Positions 36,080 to 43,930 of a stretch of 64,000 nucleotides of DNA are shown here, piece after piece. Under the pieces are notes generated by a model. The model worked only from the letters and a program-made list of their open reading frames with translations. It searched no databases and had not been told where the DNA came from. Every line of letters starts with the position of its first letter. Position 1 is the stretch's first letter. This stretch comes from Sphaerothrix gracilis (GTDB lineage: Bacteria > Cyanobacteriota > Cyanobacteriia > Phormidesmidales > Phormidesmidaceae). The DNA lies in contig NZ_JASATW010000004.1 in assembly GCF_030405905.1 (NCBI RefSeq), positions 1-64,000 of the forward strand, read 5' to 3'. The translations under genes were made by a program, and so were the position numbers.

Positions 36080-37510
36080 ATGAAAAGACAAAGTACGCAA
36101 ACTTCTGATTTCACCTTGCTTTTTGAGCCTGTGATGAGCAGTGGTGGAAATATCTGGTTGCACGATCACTCTAGAAACAAAGAAAGCAATTTGAGAATTG
36201 CTGTAGACGATAGCGCATTTAGTTATCGAATACAAAAAGAATTTCCTTCTATAATTGCTGATCTTATTGATCTAGCTGTTGCTATTCATGCGGCCGATCG
36301 TTTAACTTTTCAAAACCTGAGACATCAACAAACTCGGATTCATGCTGTCCTTCCAATACGTCATCCAGAGATTCTAAATCAAACCTCTTTTCAAGATAAG
36401 CTCTCTAGTCTTCTCGAATGGGCTACTGGGAGCAGATGGGTATTTGAATTTTCTAAAAGAGTTAATTTGGGACGTGCTGTTGAGCAACAGCCTCTACTTA
36501 CCTCATCTGATCCCTATATAAATGAAGTAGCACTTTGGAGTGGTGGACTTGATGCTTTAGCTGGGCTTTATACTCGCCTTGAGGGAAAGCACACAACATC
36601 TTTCATGCTGTTTGGAACAGGAAGTAATGATAATGTCTATGCGCGTCAAGAGCATGTGTTTCAAGCACTTCAATCGTCTTTCCACAGTCGGTTAAGCCTC
36701 TGTAGAGTACCAATCCGCTTTTCTGAGAGCAATTTGCATATCAAAAACAAGATTCCCCGTGCAAGAGGAATTGTGTTTACATTGCTTGGCGCAGCTTGTA
36801 CGTACCTAATGGGTCAGACAGTACTTTATTTATACGAAAACGGTATTGGTGCAATCAATCTCCCCTATCGAAAATCTGCTGTTGGTCTCGATCATTCTCG
36901 ATCCGTTCATCCCTTAACCCTCCTTCGGGTTAGCGATCTTATGTCAGAGATTGTGGGAGAGGAATTTAGAGTCCGGAATCCTTTCCTTTTTTGGACTAAA
37001 GCTGAGATGTGTCAGCAATTGTCGGAAGATGCAAGACATGATTTACCACCGTTGACGAAATCATGCGACAGTCCGCACCGTAAGCAACCTATTCAATGTG
37101 GCTACTGCTCATCTTGCATATTAAGAAAACAGGCGCTTGCTGCCTTACGGATAGAAGACCGAACTTATTACATAGTGCCTCATGGCGCTCGTCCAGTGGG
37201 CGACATCAGGTTGTATCTTCAGAATATGCTGATGCAAGTTTCTATGCTCAAGGGATTGCTAAATTGCTCAGAAGATGCTGTTTCCCAGTGGGAGTCATTA
37301 ACTCGAAGATTCCCTGACCTTGACGACATAGTAGATAGAACTCATGAGATAGAAGGCTTAAAACCTCCTGAAATGAGGAAAAATTTAATTCGACTCTATC
37401 GAACCTATGTTTTAGAATGGGATGCTGTAGAACCTCAAATTTCAAGAGATTTCTTGAGCCAAGTGATCGATCAGCCAGTATCTCAAGATTTTCAGATGGC
37501 GATTCAGTAA
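36080..37510 (+). CDS. QueC-like ATP-pyrophosphatase (7-cyano-7-deazaguanine synthase-like)
   Basis: 476 residues, about twice the length of housekeeping QueC. The first 145 residues are an unknown domain. The PP-loop motif SGGLDA is at 154-159 in ALWSGGLDALAGLY; standard QueC has SGGxDS, so the last Ser is Ala. The zinc site is intact: Cys329, Cys340, Cys343 and Cys346 with the C-x10-C-x2-C-x2-C spacing of QueC, in QCGYCSSCILRKQAL. QueC turns carboxy-deazaguanine into preQ0 with ATP. QueC-like proteins also occur in antiviral systems (Qat, type IV CBASS), where one has been linked to attaching a deazaguanine to a partner protein. No queuosine genes are nearby, so a defence or signalling role is likelier than tRNA modification (inference). 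Confidence 0.8.
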   Translation: MKRQSTQTSDFTLLFEPVMSSGGNIWLHDHSRNKESNLRIAVDDSAFSYRIQKEFPSIIADLIDLAVAIHAADRLTFQNLRHQQTRIHAVLPIRHPEILNQTSFQDKLSSLLEWATGSRWVFEFSKRVNLGRAVEQQPLLTSSDPYINEVALWSGGLDALAGLYTRLEGKHTTSFMLFGTGSNDNVYARQEHVFQALQSSFHSRLSLCRVPIRFSESNLHIKNKIPRARGIVFTLLGAACTYLMGQTVLYLYENGIGAINLPYRKSAVGLDHSRSVHPLTLLRVSDLMSEIVGEEFRVRNPFLFWTKAEMCQQLSEDARHDLPPLTKSCDSPHRKQPIQCGYCSSCILRKQALAALRIEDRTYYIVPHGARPVGDIRLYLQNMLMQVSMLKGLLNCSEDAVSQWESLTRRFPDLDDIVDRTHEIEGLKPPEMRKNLIRLYRTYVLEWDAVEPQISRDFLSQVIDQPVSQDFQMAIQ

Positions 37511-37528
37511 GGCTGAAAGGGAAACGCT

Positions 37529-38731
37529 ATGGCTAACAACATTCTCGACAATATTGATTTACGAAAATTAGGCGAACTTCTACAACAAGCGCGGAAGAAA
37601 AGTGGGCTGACCCAAGCTGATGCGGCTGGGGTTATTGATGCTGCACGCACTACCATTGTTGCTATTGAAAAGGGAGAGCGGCGTCTTAAGCCGAATGAAT
37701 TAATAAAATTAGCTCGTGCTTACGGGCGAGCAGTCAGCGATTTCGTTCGTTCCAGCCCCGTCACTGAGCCATTTGAGGTTCAGTTCCGTGCGGCTTACCA
37801 ACGGAACACTAAGGAAGAGGCACTAATTAGTTCAAGTATTCAGCGTTTGGAAGAGCTTTGTCGCAATTATTTAGAGCTTGAGAATGTTGTTGATGCTCCT
37901 CTACCTCAAAACTATCCTCAAGAATATGATGTAACAGATATGCCTTTAGAGGCGGCTGCGGAAAGCATTGCAATTGCAGAACGTCAGAGGCTTGGGCTTG
38001 GTGATGGCCCCATTCCTCTTCTGCGAGACATTCTAGAACAAAGTGTGGGGCTTCGCATTTTCTATTTGGAAATGCCGCCCAAATATTCAGGATTCTATAG
38101 CTATGACGAGGAATTGGGCGGCTGTATCGCCATCAATTCTAATCATCCAGAAGAGCGACGTCGTTGGTCATTGGCACATGAATATCTACACTTTTTGGCT
38201 CATCGCCGTAAACCTGTAATTGATTACATTGATTACGAAAAACAATATCAAAGAAAGCCGAAGAGTGAACGTTTGGGAGATGCCTTTCCAAACTACTTTT
38301 TAATGCCGACTAGTGGCTTGATGAAACGTTTCAATGATATGTATCGGACTCATGGCAAGTTTACTCCAACTAATTTGTTTACTCTTGCTCATTATTATGG
38401 GGTGTCTATAGAAGCCCTTGGTTATCGGTTGGAAGATATGAAACTTATTCCATCCGGAACTTTAGATCGTTTGCAGGATCGAGGATTAAAGGTTAGACAA
38501 GTACAAAAGGAGCTAGGTTTAGAAGAAATCGACCAGCGGGCGGATATTCTCCCTATCCACTATCAACATCTTGCTATTGAAGCTTTGGAGCAAGGGCTTA
38601 TCACCGAAGGACGCTTTGCAGATTTCCTTGGTGTTGATCGGTTAGAAGCGCGACGCATAGCAGAAGTGTTACGTGAACATTCCAGCGGGATGGAGGAAGA
38701 GTCTGCTTATCTAGATTTGCGTCAGGCGTAA
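37529..38731 (+). CDS. XRE-family regulator with ImmA/IrrE metallopeptidase domain
   Basis: 400 residues. An N-terminal helix-turn-helix of the XRE type spans about residues 11-65 (LGELLQQARKKSGLTQADA, IEKGERRLKPNELIKLARAYG). The zinc-peptidase motif HEYLH is at 217-221 in SLAHEYLHFLAHR, followed by a family-like FPNYFLMPTSGL. Similar HTH-ImmA/IrrE proteins cleave repressors under stress (ImmA) or control DNA-damage responses (IrrE), and many pair with a toxin. The C-terminus (residues 310-395) has another small helical part of a kind often seen as DNA-binding. It is 18 bp from both neighbours in the same operon and is the natural candidate to bind the palindrome at 35378-35388. Confidence 0.85.
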   Translation: MANNILDNIDLRKLGELLQQARKKSGLTQADAAGVIDAARTTIVAIEKGERRLKPNELIKLARAYGRAVSDFVRSSPVTEPFEVQFRAAYQRNTKEEALISSSIQRLEELCRNYLELENVVDAPLPQNYPQEYDVTDMPLEAAAESIAIAERQRLGLGDGPIPLLRDILEQSVGLRIFYLEMPPKYSGFYSYDEELGGCIAINSNHPEERRRWSLAHEYLHFLAHRRKPVIDYIDYEKQYQRKPKSERLGDAFPNYFLMPTSGLMKRFNDMYRTHGKFTPTNLFTLAHYYGVSIEALGYRLEDMKLIPSGTLDRLQDRGLKVRQVQKELGLEEIDQRADILPIHYQHLAIEALEQGLITEGRFADFLGVDRLEARRIAEVLREHSSGMEEESAYLDLRQA

Positions 38732-38748
38732 GGATTGGGAAATAAGTT

Positions 38749-39300
38749 ATGGAAATCAAACACTCCCATATAGTTCTTGATGCCTGTTGTGTTTTGAACT
38801 TCTGTGCTTCTGGACATTTGATTGAGATTATACAGTCCATACCAGCCCAAGTCGTAGTTACTGAAATCGTTAGAGAAAGAGAATTGCTGACCCTCCAACG
38901 CCTGGCAAACGAGAATAACGAGGATACAAATCAGTTTGAAGCAGCTATGGAAAAGAGGCTACTTATAGTTGAAGATTTTAATTCTGAGAGTGAAGAAGAA
39001 ATCTTTGTAAACTATGTTTTTGAGTTGGGAGATGATGGTGAATCAGCAACCTGTGCAATTGCGGTTCACCGAGAATGGGCGATCGCAACCGATGATAAGA
39101 AAGCAATTTCCTTTTTTCAACGGGAAGCACCCAATCTGCAAATCCTATCGACTTTAGCTATGGTCAAGCATTGGTCAGAGGCAGAGAATGTTTCTTCTGC
39201 TACTTTACGATCGGTGCTTACCGCTATACGAACCAGAGGACGCTACATCCCACACCGCAACCATCCTTTACTAGGCTGGTGGGACAATATGATGCGATGA
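38749..39300 (+). CDS. PIN-like nuclease domain protein
   Basis: 183 residues. The PIN pattern of acidic residues is visible: Asp11 in VLDACCVLN, Glu39 in VVTEIVRE, Glu98 in DDGESATCAIAV and Asp115-Asp116 in AIATDDKKA. This fits the DUF3368-like branch that accompanies HTH or ImmA/IrrE partners as a toxin. The C-terminal 55 residues extend beyond the core. It is the last gene of the four-gene operon; AAGGA lies upstream of the ATG. Together with the XRE-ImmA/IrrE gene it looks like a toxin plus controller, which makes the full operon look like a defence or abortive-infection module (inference). Confidence 0.75.
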   Translation: MEIKHSHIVLDACCVLNFCASGHLIEIIQSIPAQVVVTEIVRERELLTLQRLANENNEDTNQFEAAMEKRLLIVEDFNSESEEEIFVNYVFELGDDGESATCAIAVHREWAIATDDKKAISFFQREAPNLQILSTLAMVKHWSEAENVSSATLRSVLTAIRTRGRYIPHRNHPLLGWWDNMMR

Positions 39301-39436
39301 ACTTGAAACTGCAAGTAAGTTCATCTGGATATCTATCTGTCAGTCGGAGTTATCCAGCATCTACCTATAACTCACCCTCATCTGTCTCGTCTGCTAGACC
39401 AAGTGCGATAAGTTATCCGACTCAAGCATTTCAGTA

Positions 39437-39468
39437 CGATCGCGGATCTTACAGGGTACAAATGCACC
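39437..39468 (-). repeat. REP-like repeat inside the RAYT remnant
   Basis: The minus strand reads GGTGCATTTGTACCCTGTAA then GATCCGCGATCG, matching the REP family seen at 43731 and 43898. It interrupts the decayed RAYT coding sequence shortly after the RHYGTQ segment. Confidence 0.5.
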
Positions 39469-39751
39469 ATCACTCTGAGTTCCATAATGCCTCGTGATAT
39501 AAGTTTTGATCAGACGCAGATGAGTGGATAAATCGCTATCACTTTGAGATACAGTCCGAAGGCAGCGGAAATGATCGGATAACAGCACAAAGGCATCAAT
39601 TGCAAAAGAACGAGTTTCTCTAACCTGATTGATAGCTGTCCGTAGCGCATGACGACTAAGCTCACGACACAGTCAGAGTTAGCGTTGATAGGTGACTTAG
39701 GCGATGAAGTTGGGTGCCACCTGCAATTCTATGTCTTCGATAGTCGGGCAT
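39465..39751 (-). pseudogene. REP-associated tyrosine transposase (RAYT) remnant
   Basis: The minus strand starts MPDYRRHRIAGGT at 39751. It shifts frame to read VTYQR with internal stops, then continues as REL..RHALRTAINQVRET, FAIDAFVLLSDHFRCL and DLSTHLRLIKTYITRHYG. This is the order of the RAYT (Y1 transposase-like) family: GGTYFFT start, HAL helix, VLxDHxH-type metal motif (here SDHFR, second His lost) and the LIK helix. Several stops, at least one frameshift and a damaged DHxH motif show it is dead. A REP-like repeat truncates the 3' end. Confidence 0.7.
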
Positions 39752-39837
39752 AAGAGAATGCAGACCAAGGATTAATGTTAGACAAAATGGTGCGTTTGCT
39801 GTTCAACAACGCATCCTATAAGATCGGCGATCGCACT
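39703..39837 (-). repeat. 134-bp repeat copy 2 (RAYT start and REP)
   Basis: It is nearly identical to 34959-35092 and in the same orientation, so the two copies flank 35093-39702. It contains the RAYT start at 39751 and, upstream on the minus strand, a REP-like palindrome and a HIP1 site. Confidence 0.75.
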
Positions 39838-39889
39838 TGCAGACATCCTCTTATCGGTCGGGTACATTGGGGTTGTTATGCAGCTGCGG

Positions 39890-40987
39890 TTACTCGGCTT
39901 GATTACACTGCCTCAAGCGGTAGCTTCGAGGGGTTTGTCCTGTCCAGCGTTTAAAGGCACGGTGGAAGGCACTCGGTTCGGAGAATCCCAAGAGAAAGGC
40001 AACATCATGAATTGAAGTTTCTGGGTTCTTCAACGCTTGAAACGCCAACTCTTTGCGCGTTTCGTCTAGCAGTTTTTGGTAAGTCGTGTTCTCAGTCTGG
40101 AGCTGTCTCTGGAGCTGGCGTACGCTCGTTATCAAAGTGCGGGCGATCGCTTCAATGGTGGGAACTTCTCCCTGTAATGCCTGCGCGATCGCCACCATCG
40201 CTCGTTGAGAATAGCTATGGGACTGGTTCTGGGCCATTAGCATCTCACTGGCGTGGGCTTCGAACACGGAAAGCAAATTAGAATTGGCCGATCGCACGAG
40301 CCAATCCAGGCAGTGAGTGCTGAAAATGATGCGGTTAGCGGGTTGGGAAAACTGCACTGGGGCTTGAAAAATACGCTCGTGTTGAGCTGTAGCAGACGGT
40401 GCGGAATGTTGAAACCATACGGCTTGGGCCTCAAGTTGATGGCCTGTCAACTGCTGGGTGGCTGTAAATAGTGCTGCAAAGGTACTCTCGATCGGGTGGC
40501 GGGGTTCCTCTAGCAGGTAATTTTTGACTCCGCTCACAATGTCGCAATCACAGCGAACCCAGCCATCAACAATTTGGTAACGAAGGGCGACTCCACGGCT
40601 GAAGAGTTGGGTGTACTGGCAGAGCTTTTCGAGTACCTGTCCATAGGTTTTGCAGTTGAGCAGTACATAACCGACGATGCCGATCGCCGCCAGGTCAAAG
40701 GCTTCGCCAATGTGTAAACCCAGGTTGCGATCGCCCGTTTGCACAACGGCCTCGCGCCATAGCTTTTGTAGAACTTCACCCATCACCTGACGATCCGGAT
40801 CTTCCAGCCAGGTTGGATCAATGGTGGCGGCTCGATACAAGGCATCCGCTTCAATCCCCTGAGCCACTACGTACTGCACGATATCGCGCACAATCGCAAC
40901 GGAAAACGTCGCTTCTGGCGTCGTCGATTGGCGGTTGGCGTCAGGGGTCAATTTTTGGGCGTCACGTGTCAACGGCTTTTCAAGCAA
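39890..40987 (-). CDS. AraC family transcriptional regulator
   Basis: 365 residues. The N-terminal two-thirds matches the arabinose_bd-type ligand domain (ALYRAATIDPTWLEDPDRQV, GIVGYVLLNCKTYGQVLEKL). The last 100 residues form the double HTH of AraC proteins (VPTIEAIARTLITSVRQLQRQL, FLLGFSEPSAFHRAFKRWTGQTP). Such regulators of the OruR/ArgR-like group bind next to their own gene and activate neighbours. It is divergent from the cupin / DUF1772 / DUF4386 operon with a 60-bp gap, so it very probably controls that operon. GC content is closer to the core genome than the preceding operon. Confidence 0.9.
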   Translation of the reverse strand: MLEKPLTRDAQKLTPDANRQSTTPEATFSVAIVRDIVQYVVAQGIEADALYRAATIDPTWLEDPDRQVMGEVLQKLWREAVVQTGDRNLGLHIGEAFDLAAIGIVGYVLLNCKTYGQVLEKLCQYTQLFSRGVALRYQIVDGWVRCDCDIVSGVKNYLLEEPRHPIESTFAALFTATQQLTGHQLEAQAVWFQHSAPSATAQHERIFQAPVQFSQPANRIIFSTHCLDWLVRSANSNLLSVFEAHASEMLMAQNQSHSYSQRAMVAIAQALQGEVPTIEAIARTLITSVRQLQRQLQTENTTYQKLLDETRKELAFQALKNPETSIHDVAFLLGFSEPSAFHRAFKRWTGQTPRSYRLRQCNQAE

Positions 40988-41047
40988 AAAACTTACTGTT
41001 GAGTTGTTGACTTTATCACATCACATAGCCTGCGGAAGGCAGAAACC

Positions 41048-41620
41048 ATGCTTCTAATGAAACAAGAAACAATGAATTCTGAAACGATTATCAACCCAGT
41101 GACGGGCGATCGTATGACGATTTTACAACCTGCCCATAAAAGCCAGGGACGCTACACCAAAATACGCTTTGATTTGCCACCTGGAGCCCAGGGCAGTCCG
41201 CTCCACTACCACACTAAGATGGCTGAAACTTTCACCGTACTACAGGGGTGTTTGACGATGGAAGTCGGGCGAAAAGGTCATATCCGCCACTTGCAACCCG
41301 GTGAAAGTCTACATGTTCCAGCGGGGATACATCATAGCTTTTGCAATACGTCTAGTGATTGGGTGACATTCACCACAGAAAATACTCCGGCGACAGGTTT
41401 TGAACAATTTATTCAAGGACTCTATGGACTAGCGATCGATGGCAAAGTGAACGCTAACGGAATGCCGACTAATTTCTTAGAAATGGCTATTTTACTAAAG
41501 CTATCAGATACCGTCCCTGTAGGTATTCCACCCTTTCTTTTTAGTCTGGTGCTAAACACTTTGGCTTGGATTGCTCAGATCTTAAACGTCGATCGCGCAG
41601 TCGTGAAATATTGGCGTTAA
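41048..41620 (+). CDS. Cupin-domain protein
   Basis: 190 residues. The cupin motif 1 is GSPLHYHTKMAETFTVLQG (residues about 56-74) and motif 2 is PGESLHVPAGIHHSF (about 84-98), giving likely metal ligands of His and Glu. The last 60 residues end in a hydrophobic helix (FLFSLVLNTLAWIAQIL), which may attach it to the membrane. Cupins are enzymes or sensors; the substrate is unknown. It is the first gene downstream of the divergent AraC regulator. An ATG at 41072 would shorten the N-terminus by eight residues. Confidence 0.85.
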   Translation: MLLMKQETMNSETIINPVTGDRMTILQPAHKSQGRYTKIRFDLPPGAQGSPLHYHTKMAETFTVLQGCLTMEVGRKGHIRHLQPGESLHVPAGIHHSFCNTSSDWVTFTTENTPATGFEQFIQGLYGLAIDGKVNANGMPTNFLEMAILLKLSDTVPVGIPPFLFSLVLNTLAWIAQILNVDRAVVKYWR

Positions 41621-41666
41621 TTTCATTCGGGATTTTGTGTTGACAGCAAAAGGAAAGTTATCACGC

Positions 41667-42134
41667 ATGCAATTCACGATATTTCAAATTATTACGGTTG
41701 TTACTGCTGGGTTAATGGTTGGCAATGAACTAGCGGTGAGTGCTTTTGTCCATCCCCAATTTCGTCGGTTAGACGATAAATGTCACGTCGCTGCATCGAA
41801 ATCACTGGCGCTAATTTACGGTCGCATTATGCCATTTTGGTATGCCTTGACATTAGCGCTCACGATCGGAGTGGCTTTTACACTGCGCCAGAATCAACCG
41901 TCCTTCTTTTTTGCTGTGGTCGCAGCAATCCTGTGGTTTTCATTGATCCTTTTTTCCATCGTTAGATTAGTGCCGATCAACAATCAGATTGGTCAACTGA
42001 GATTAGAATCATTGCCCGATGATTGGAAAAATCTCAGACGGCGATGGGATCGACTTCACGCTATCCGAGTCGGTTTTCTCGTGATTGCACTTATTTGCCT
42101 AACGGTTGCTTGCCAACTTCCAGCACATTGTTAG
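41667..42134 (+). CDS. DUF1772-domain membrane protein (copy upstream of the N gap)
   Basis: 155 residues with four hydrophobic segments (FQIITVVTAGLMVGN, FWYALTLALTIGVAF, FFFAVVAAILWFSLI, VGFLVIALICLTVAC). The VSAFVHPQF pattern near the start and a C-terminal WDRLHAIR are typical of the DUF1772 / anthrone-oxygenase-like group. A GTG at 41637 would extend the gene, but ATG 41667 has AAAGGAAA upstream and gives a clean first helix. It lies between cupin and DUF4386 genes in one operon. Its bases from 41733 recur after the N gap. Confidence 0.8.
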   Translation: MQFTIFQIITVVTAGLMVGNELAVSAFVHPQFRRLDDKCHVAASKSLALIYGRIMPFWYALTLALTIGVAFTLRQNQPSFFFAVVAAILWFSLILFSIVRLVPINNQIGQLRLESLPDDWKNLRRRWDRLHAIRVGFLVIALICLTVACQLPAHC

Positions 42135-42192
42135 CTCCAATATTTTATTTAGTGTCTTTCACCAACACGCATTCAATGGAGATAGTTTTCTT

Positions 42193-42447
42193 ATGCGCCG
42201 CTTACAACTGATTCGGACTACGGGCATTTTATTGATCCTGCTGATCATCCTGTCAAATATCCCATACATGCTGCTGATTCAAACCTTCGGGTATGACGAT
42301 ATTCTGCGCGAGCCTGTTGATGTAGTGTTGACGAGGTTCCAAAGAGGGGGGACCGGGCTAATCCTCACCTGGTTCGGCTTTGGACTGTCAGCATTGCTGC
42401 TGATTCCGACCAGTTTTCTGCTGCATGTGGTGATGAAGCTGCCGACA
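42193..42447 (+). pseudogene. DUF4386-like gene, 5' part truncated at the N gap
   Basis: It begins MRRLQLIRTTGILLILL, identical to the full gene at 42918, and is cut at the run of Ns. The sequence 41733-42447 is repeated at 42458-43172 with a single base difference seen, so this fragment probably reflects an unmerged contig overlap rather than a second gene. Confidence 0.75.
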
Positions 42448-42457
42448 NNNNNNNNNN
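42448..42457. other. Assembly gap (10 N)
   Basis: Ten Ns of arbitrary length. The flanks are copies of the same 715-bp segment, which suggests that a scaffolder failed to join overlapping contig ends. Confidence 0.98.
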
Positions 42458-42859
42458 GCGGTGAGTGCTTTTGTCCATCCCCAATTTCGTCGGTTAGACG
42501 ATAAATGTCACGTAGCTGCATCGAAATCACTGGCGCTAATTTACGGTCGCATTATGCCATTTTGGTATGCCTTGACATTAGCGCTCACGATCGGAGTGGC
42601 TTTTACACTGCGCCAGAATCAACCGTCCTTCTTTTTTGCTGTGGTCGCAGCAATCCTGTGGTTTTCATTGATCCTTTTTTCCATCGTTAGATTAGTGCCG
42701 ATCAACAATCAGATTGGTCAACTGAGATTAGAATCATTGCCCGATGATTGGAAAAATCTCAGACGGCGATGGGATCGACTTCACGCTATCCGAGTCGGTT
42801 TTCTCGTGATTGCACTTATTTGCCTAACGGTTGCTTGCCAACTTCCAGCACATTGTTAG
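42458..42859 (+). pseudogene. DUF1772-domain gene, second copy lacking its 5' end
   Basis: Same sequence as 41733-42134, with one substitution (C to A near 42513). The start and first helix are missing because of the gap. It is most likely the same gene as 41667-42134 seen twice. Confidence 0.75.
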
Positions 42860-42917
42860 CTCCAATATTTTATTTAGTGTCTTTCACCAACACGCATTCA
42901 ATGGAGATAGTTTTCTT

Positions 42918-43670
42918 ATGCGCCGCTTACAACTGATTCGGACTACGGGCATTTTATTGATCCTGCTGATCATCCTGTCAAATATCCCATACATGCTGCT
43001 GATTCAAACCTTCGGGTATGACGATATTCTGCGCGAGCCTGTTGATGTAGTGTTGACGAGGTTCCAAAGAGGGGGGACCGGGCTAATCCTCACCTGGTTC
43101 GGCTTTGGACTGTCAGCATTGCTGCTGATTCCGACCAGTTTTCTGCTGCATGTGGTGATGAAGCTGCCGACAAACCGCAATCCGTCGCCTTTTCTGCTGG
43201 TAACAATGCTAGCAGGGGCTTTGTCGGGTCTTTTGCAAGCGATCGGGTTGATGCGATGGGTGTTTGTAGTGCCGATGTTAGCCCATCTTTATACCGATCC
43301 CAATACTACTGTGATGACTCGCGAAGCCGTGGGCGTTGTTTATCAGGCCGTGCATCAGTACGGTGGAGTGGTAATTGGTGAGCATTTGGGGCAAACCCTA
43401 CTCATAGGCTGGACGTTGGGGTTAGGGTGGGCGATGCGATCGTCGGTGCTATTTAAGTCCTGGGTTGCCTGGTGGGGCCTGTTCACCGTACCGCTGTTAT
43501 TGATTGGACAAAGCGAACTGTTCGCCACTGTTATACCTGCAATGCCTGTGCTAGAAGCGACCCCCGTTGGCTTTATCCTGTGGGAAGTCTGGTTACTCAT
43601 CGTTGGTGTTTCGCTACTGCGTGTACCGCAAAATAGGATTCTAGTTACATCAGTAGTTGAAAACCGTTAG
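42918..43670 (+). CDS. DUF4386-like integral membrane protein
   Basis: 250 residues with six or seven membrane helices (IRTTGILLILLIILSNIPYM, WFGFGLSALLLIPTSFLL, LVTMLAGALSGLLQAIGL and more). The layout and the MRWVFVVPMLA and WWGLFTVPLLLIGQ stretches match the DUF4386 type. Function unknown. ATG 42918 follows GGAG by about a dozen bases; the frame continues upstream but overlaps the DUF1772 end. Probable operon: cupin, DUF1772, DUF4386, controlled by the AraC protein. Confidence 0.8.
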   Translation: MRRLQLIRTTGILLILLIILSNIPYMLLIQTFGYDDILREPVDVVLTRFQRGGTGLILTWFGFGLSALLLIPTSFLLHVVMKLPTNRNPSPFLLVTMLAGALSGLLQAIGLMRWVFVVPMLAHLYTDPNTTVMTREAVGVVYQAVHQYGGVVIGEHLGQTLLIGWTLGLGWAMRSSVLFKSWVAWWGLFTVPLLLIGQSELFATVIPAMPVLEATPVGFILWEVWLLIVGVSLLRVPQNRILVTSVVENR

Positions 43671-43730
43671 ATTCACTGGCAGAACCTTAGTCTAATCATT
43701 CAGCATTGAGTGTCAATTTGAGGGAGAGAA

Positions 43731-43786
43731 GTGCGATCGCGGATTTTGTAGGGTGCGTTGCTGAACAGCAAACGCACCATTTTGTC
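43731..43786 (-). repeat. REP-like palindromic repeat
   Basis: On the minus strand GGTGCGTTTGCTG pairs with CAGCAACGCACC (12 bp with one bulge, two-base loop). It is followed by CTACAAAATCCGCGATCGCA. This family is common between cyanobacterial genes and here is linked to the RAYT remnants. Confidence 0.7.
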
Positions 43787-43897
43787 GAGCATCTTGGCAA
43801 TTTTCAAGTGTGCATCGATTGATTATTGAAGGGATTTATTCGCCAAATTGGGGTGAATGCCCAGTTGAGTTTGGGCTGAATGGGCGATGGGAGTAAT

Positions 43898-43930
43898 GGT
43901 GCGTTTGCTTGTCGCAACGCACCCTACAAA
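43898..43930 (+). repeat. REP-like palindromic repeat at IS110 breakpoint
   Basis: GGTGCGTT..GC pairs with GC-AACGCACC and is followed by CTACAAA. It directly precedes, and seems to replace, the missing 5' part of the IS110 transposase gene. Confidence 0.6.
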
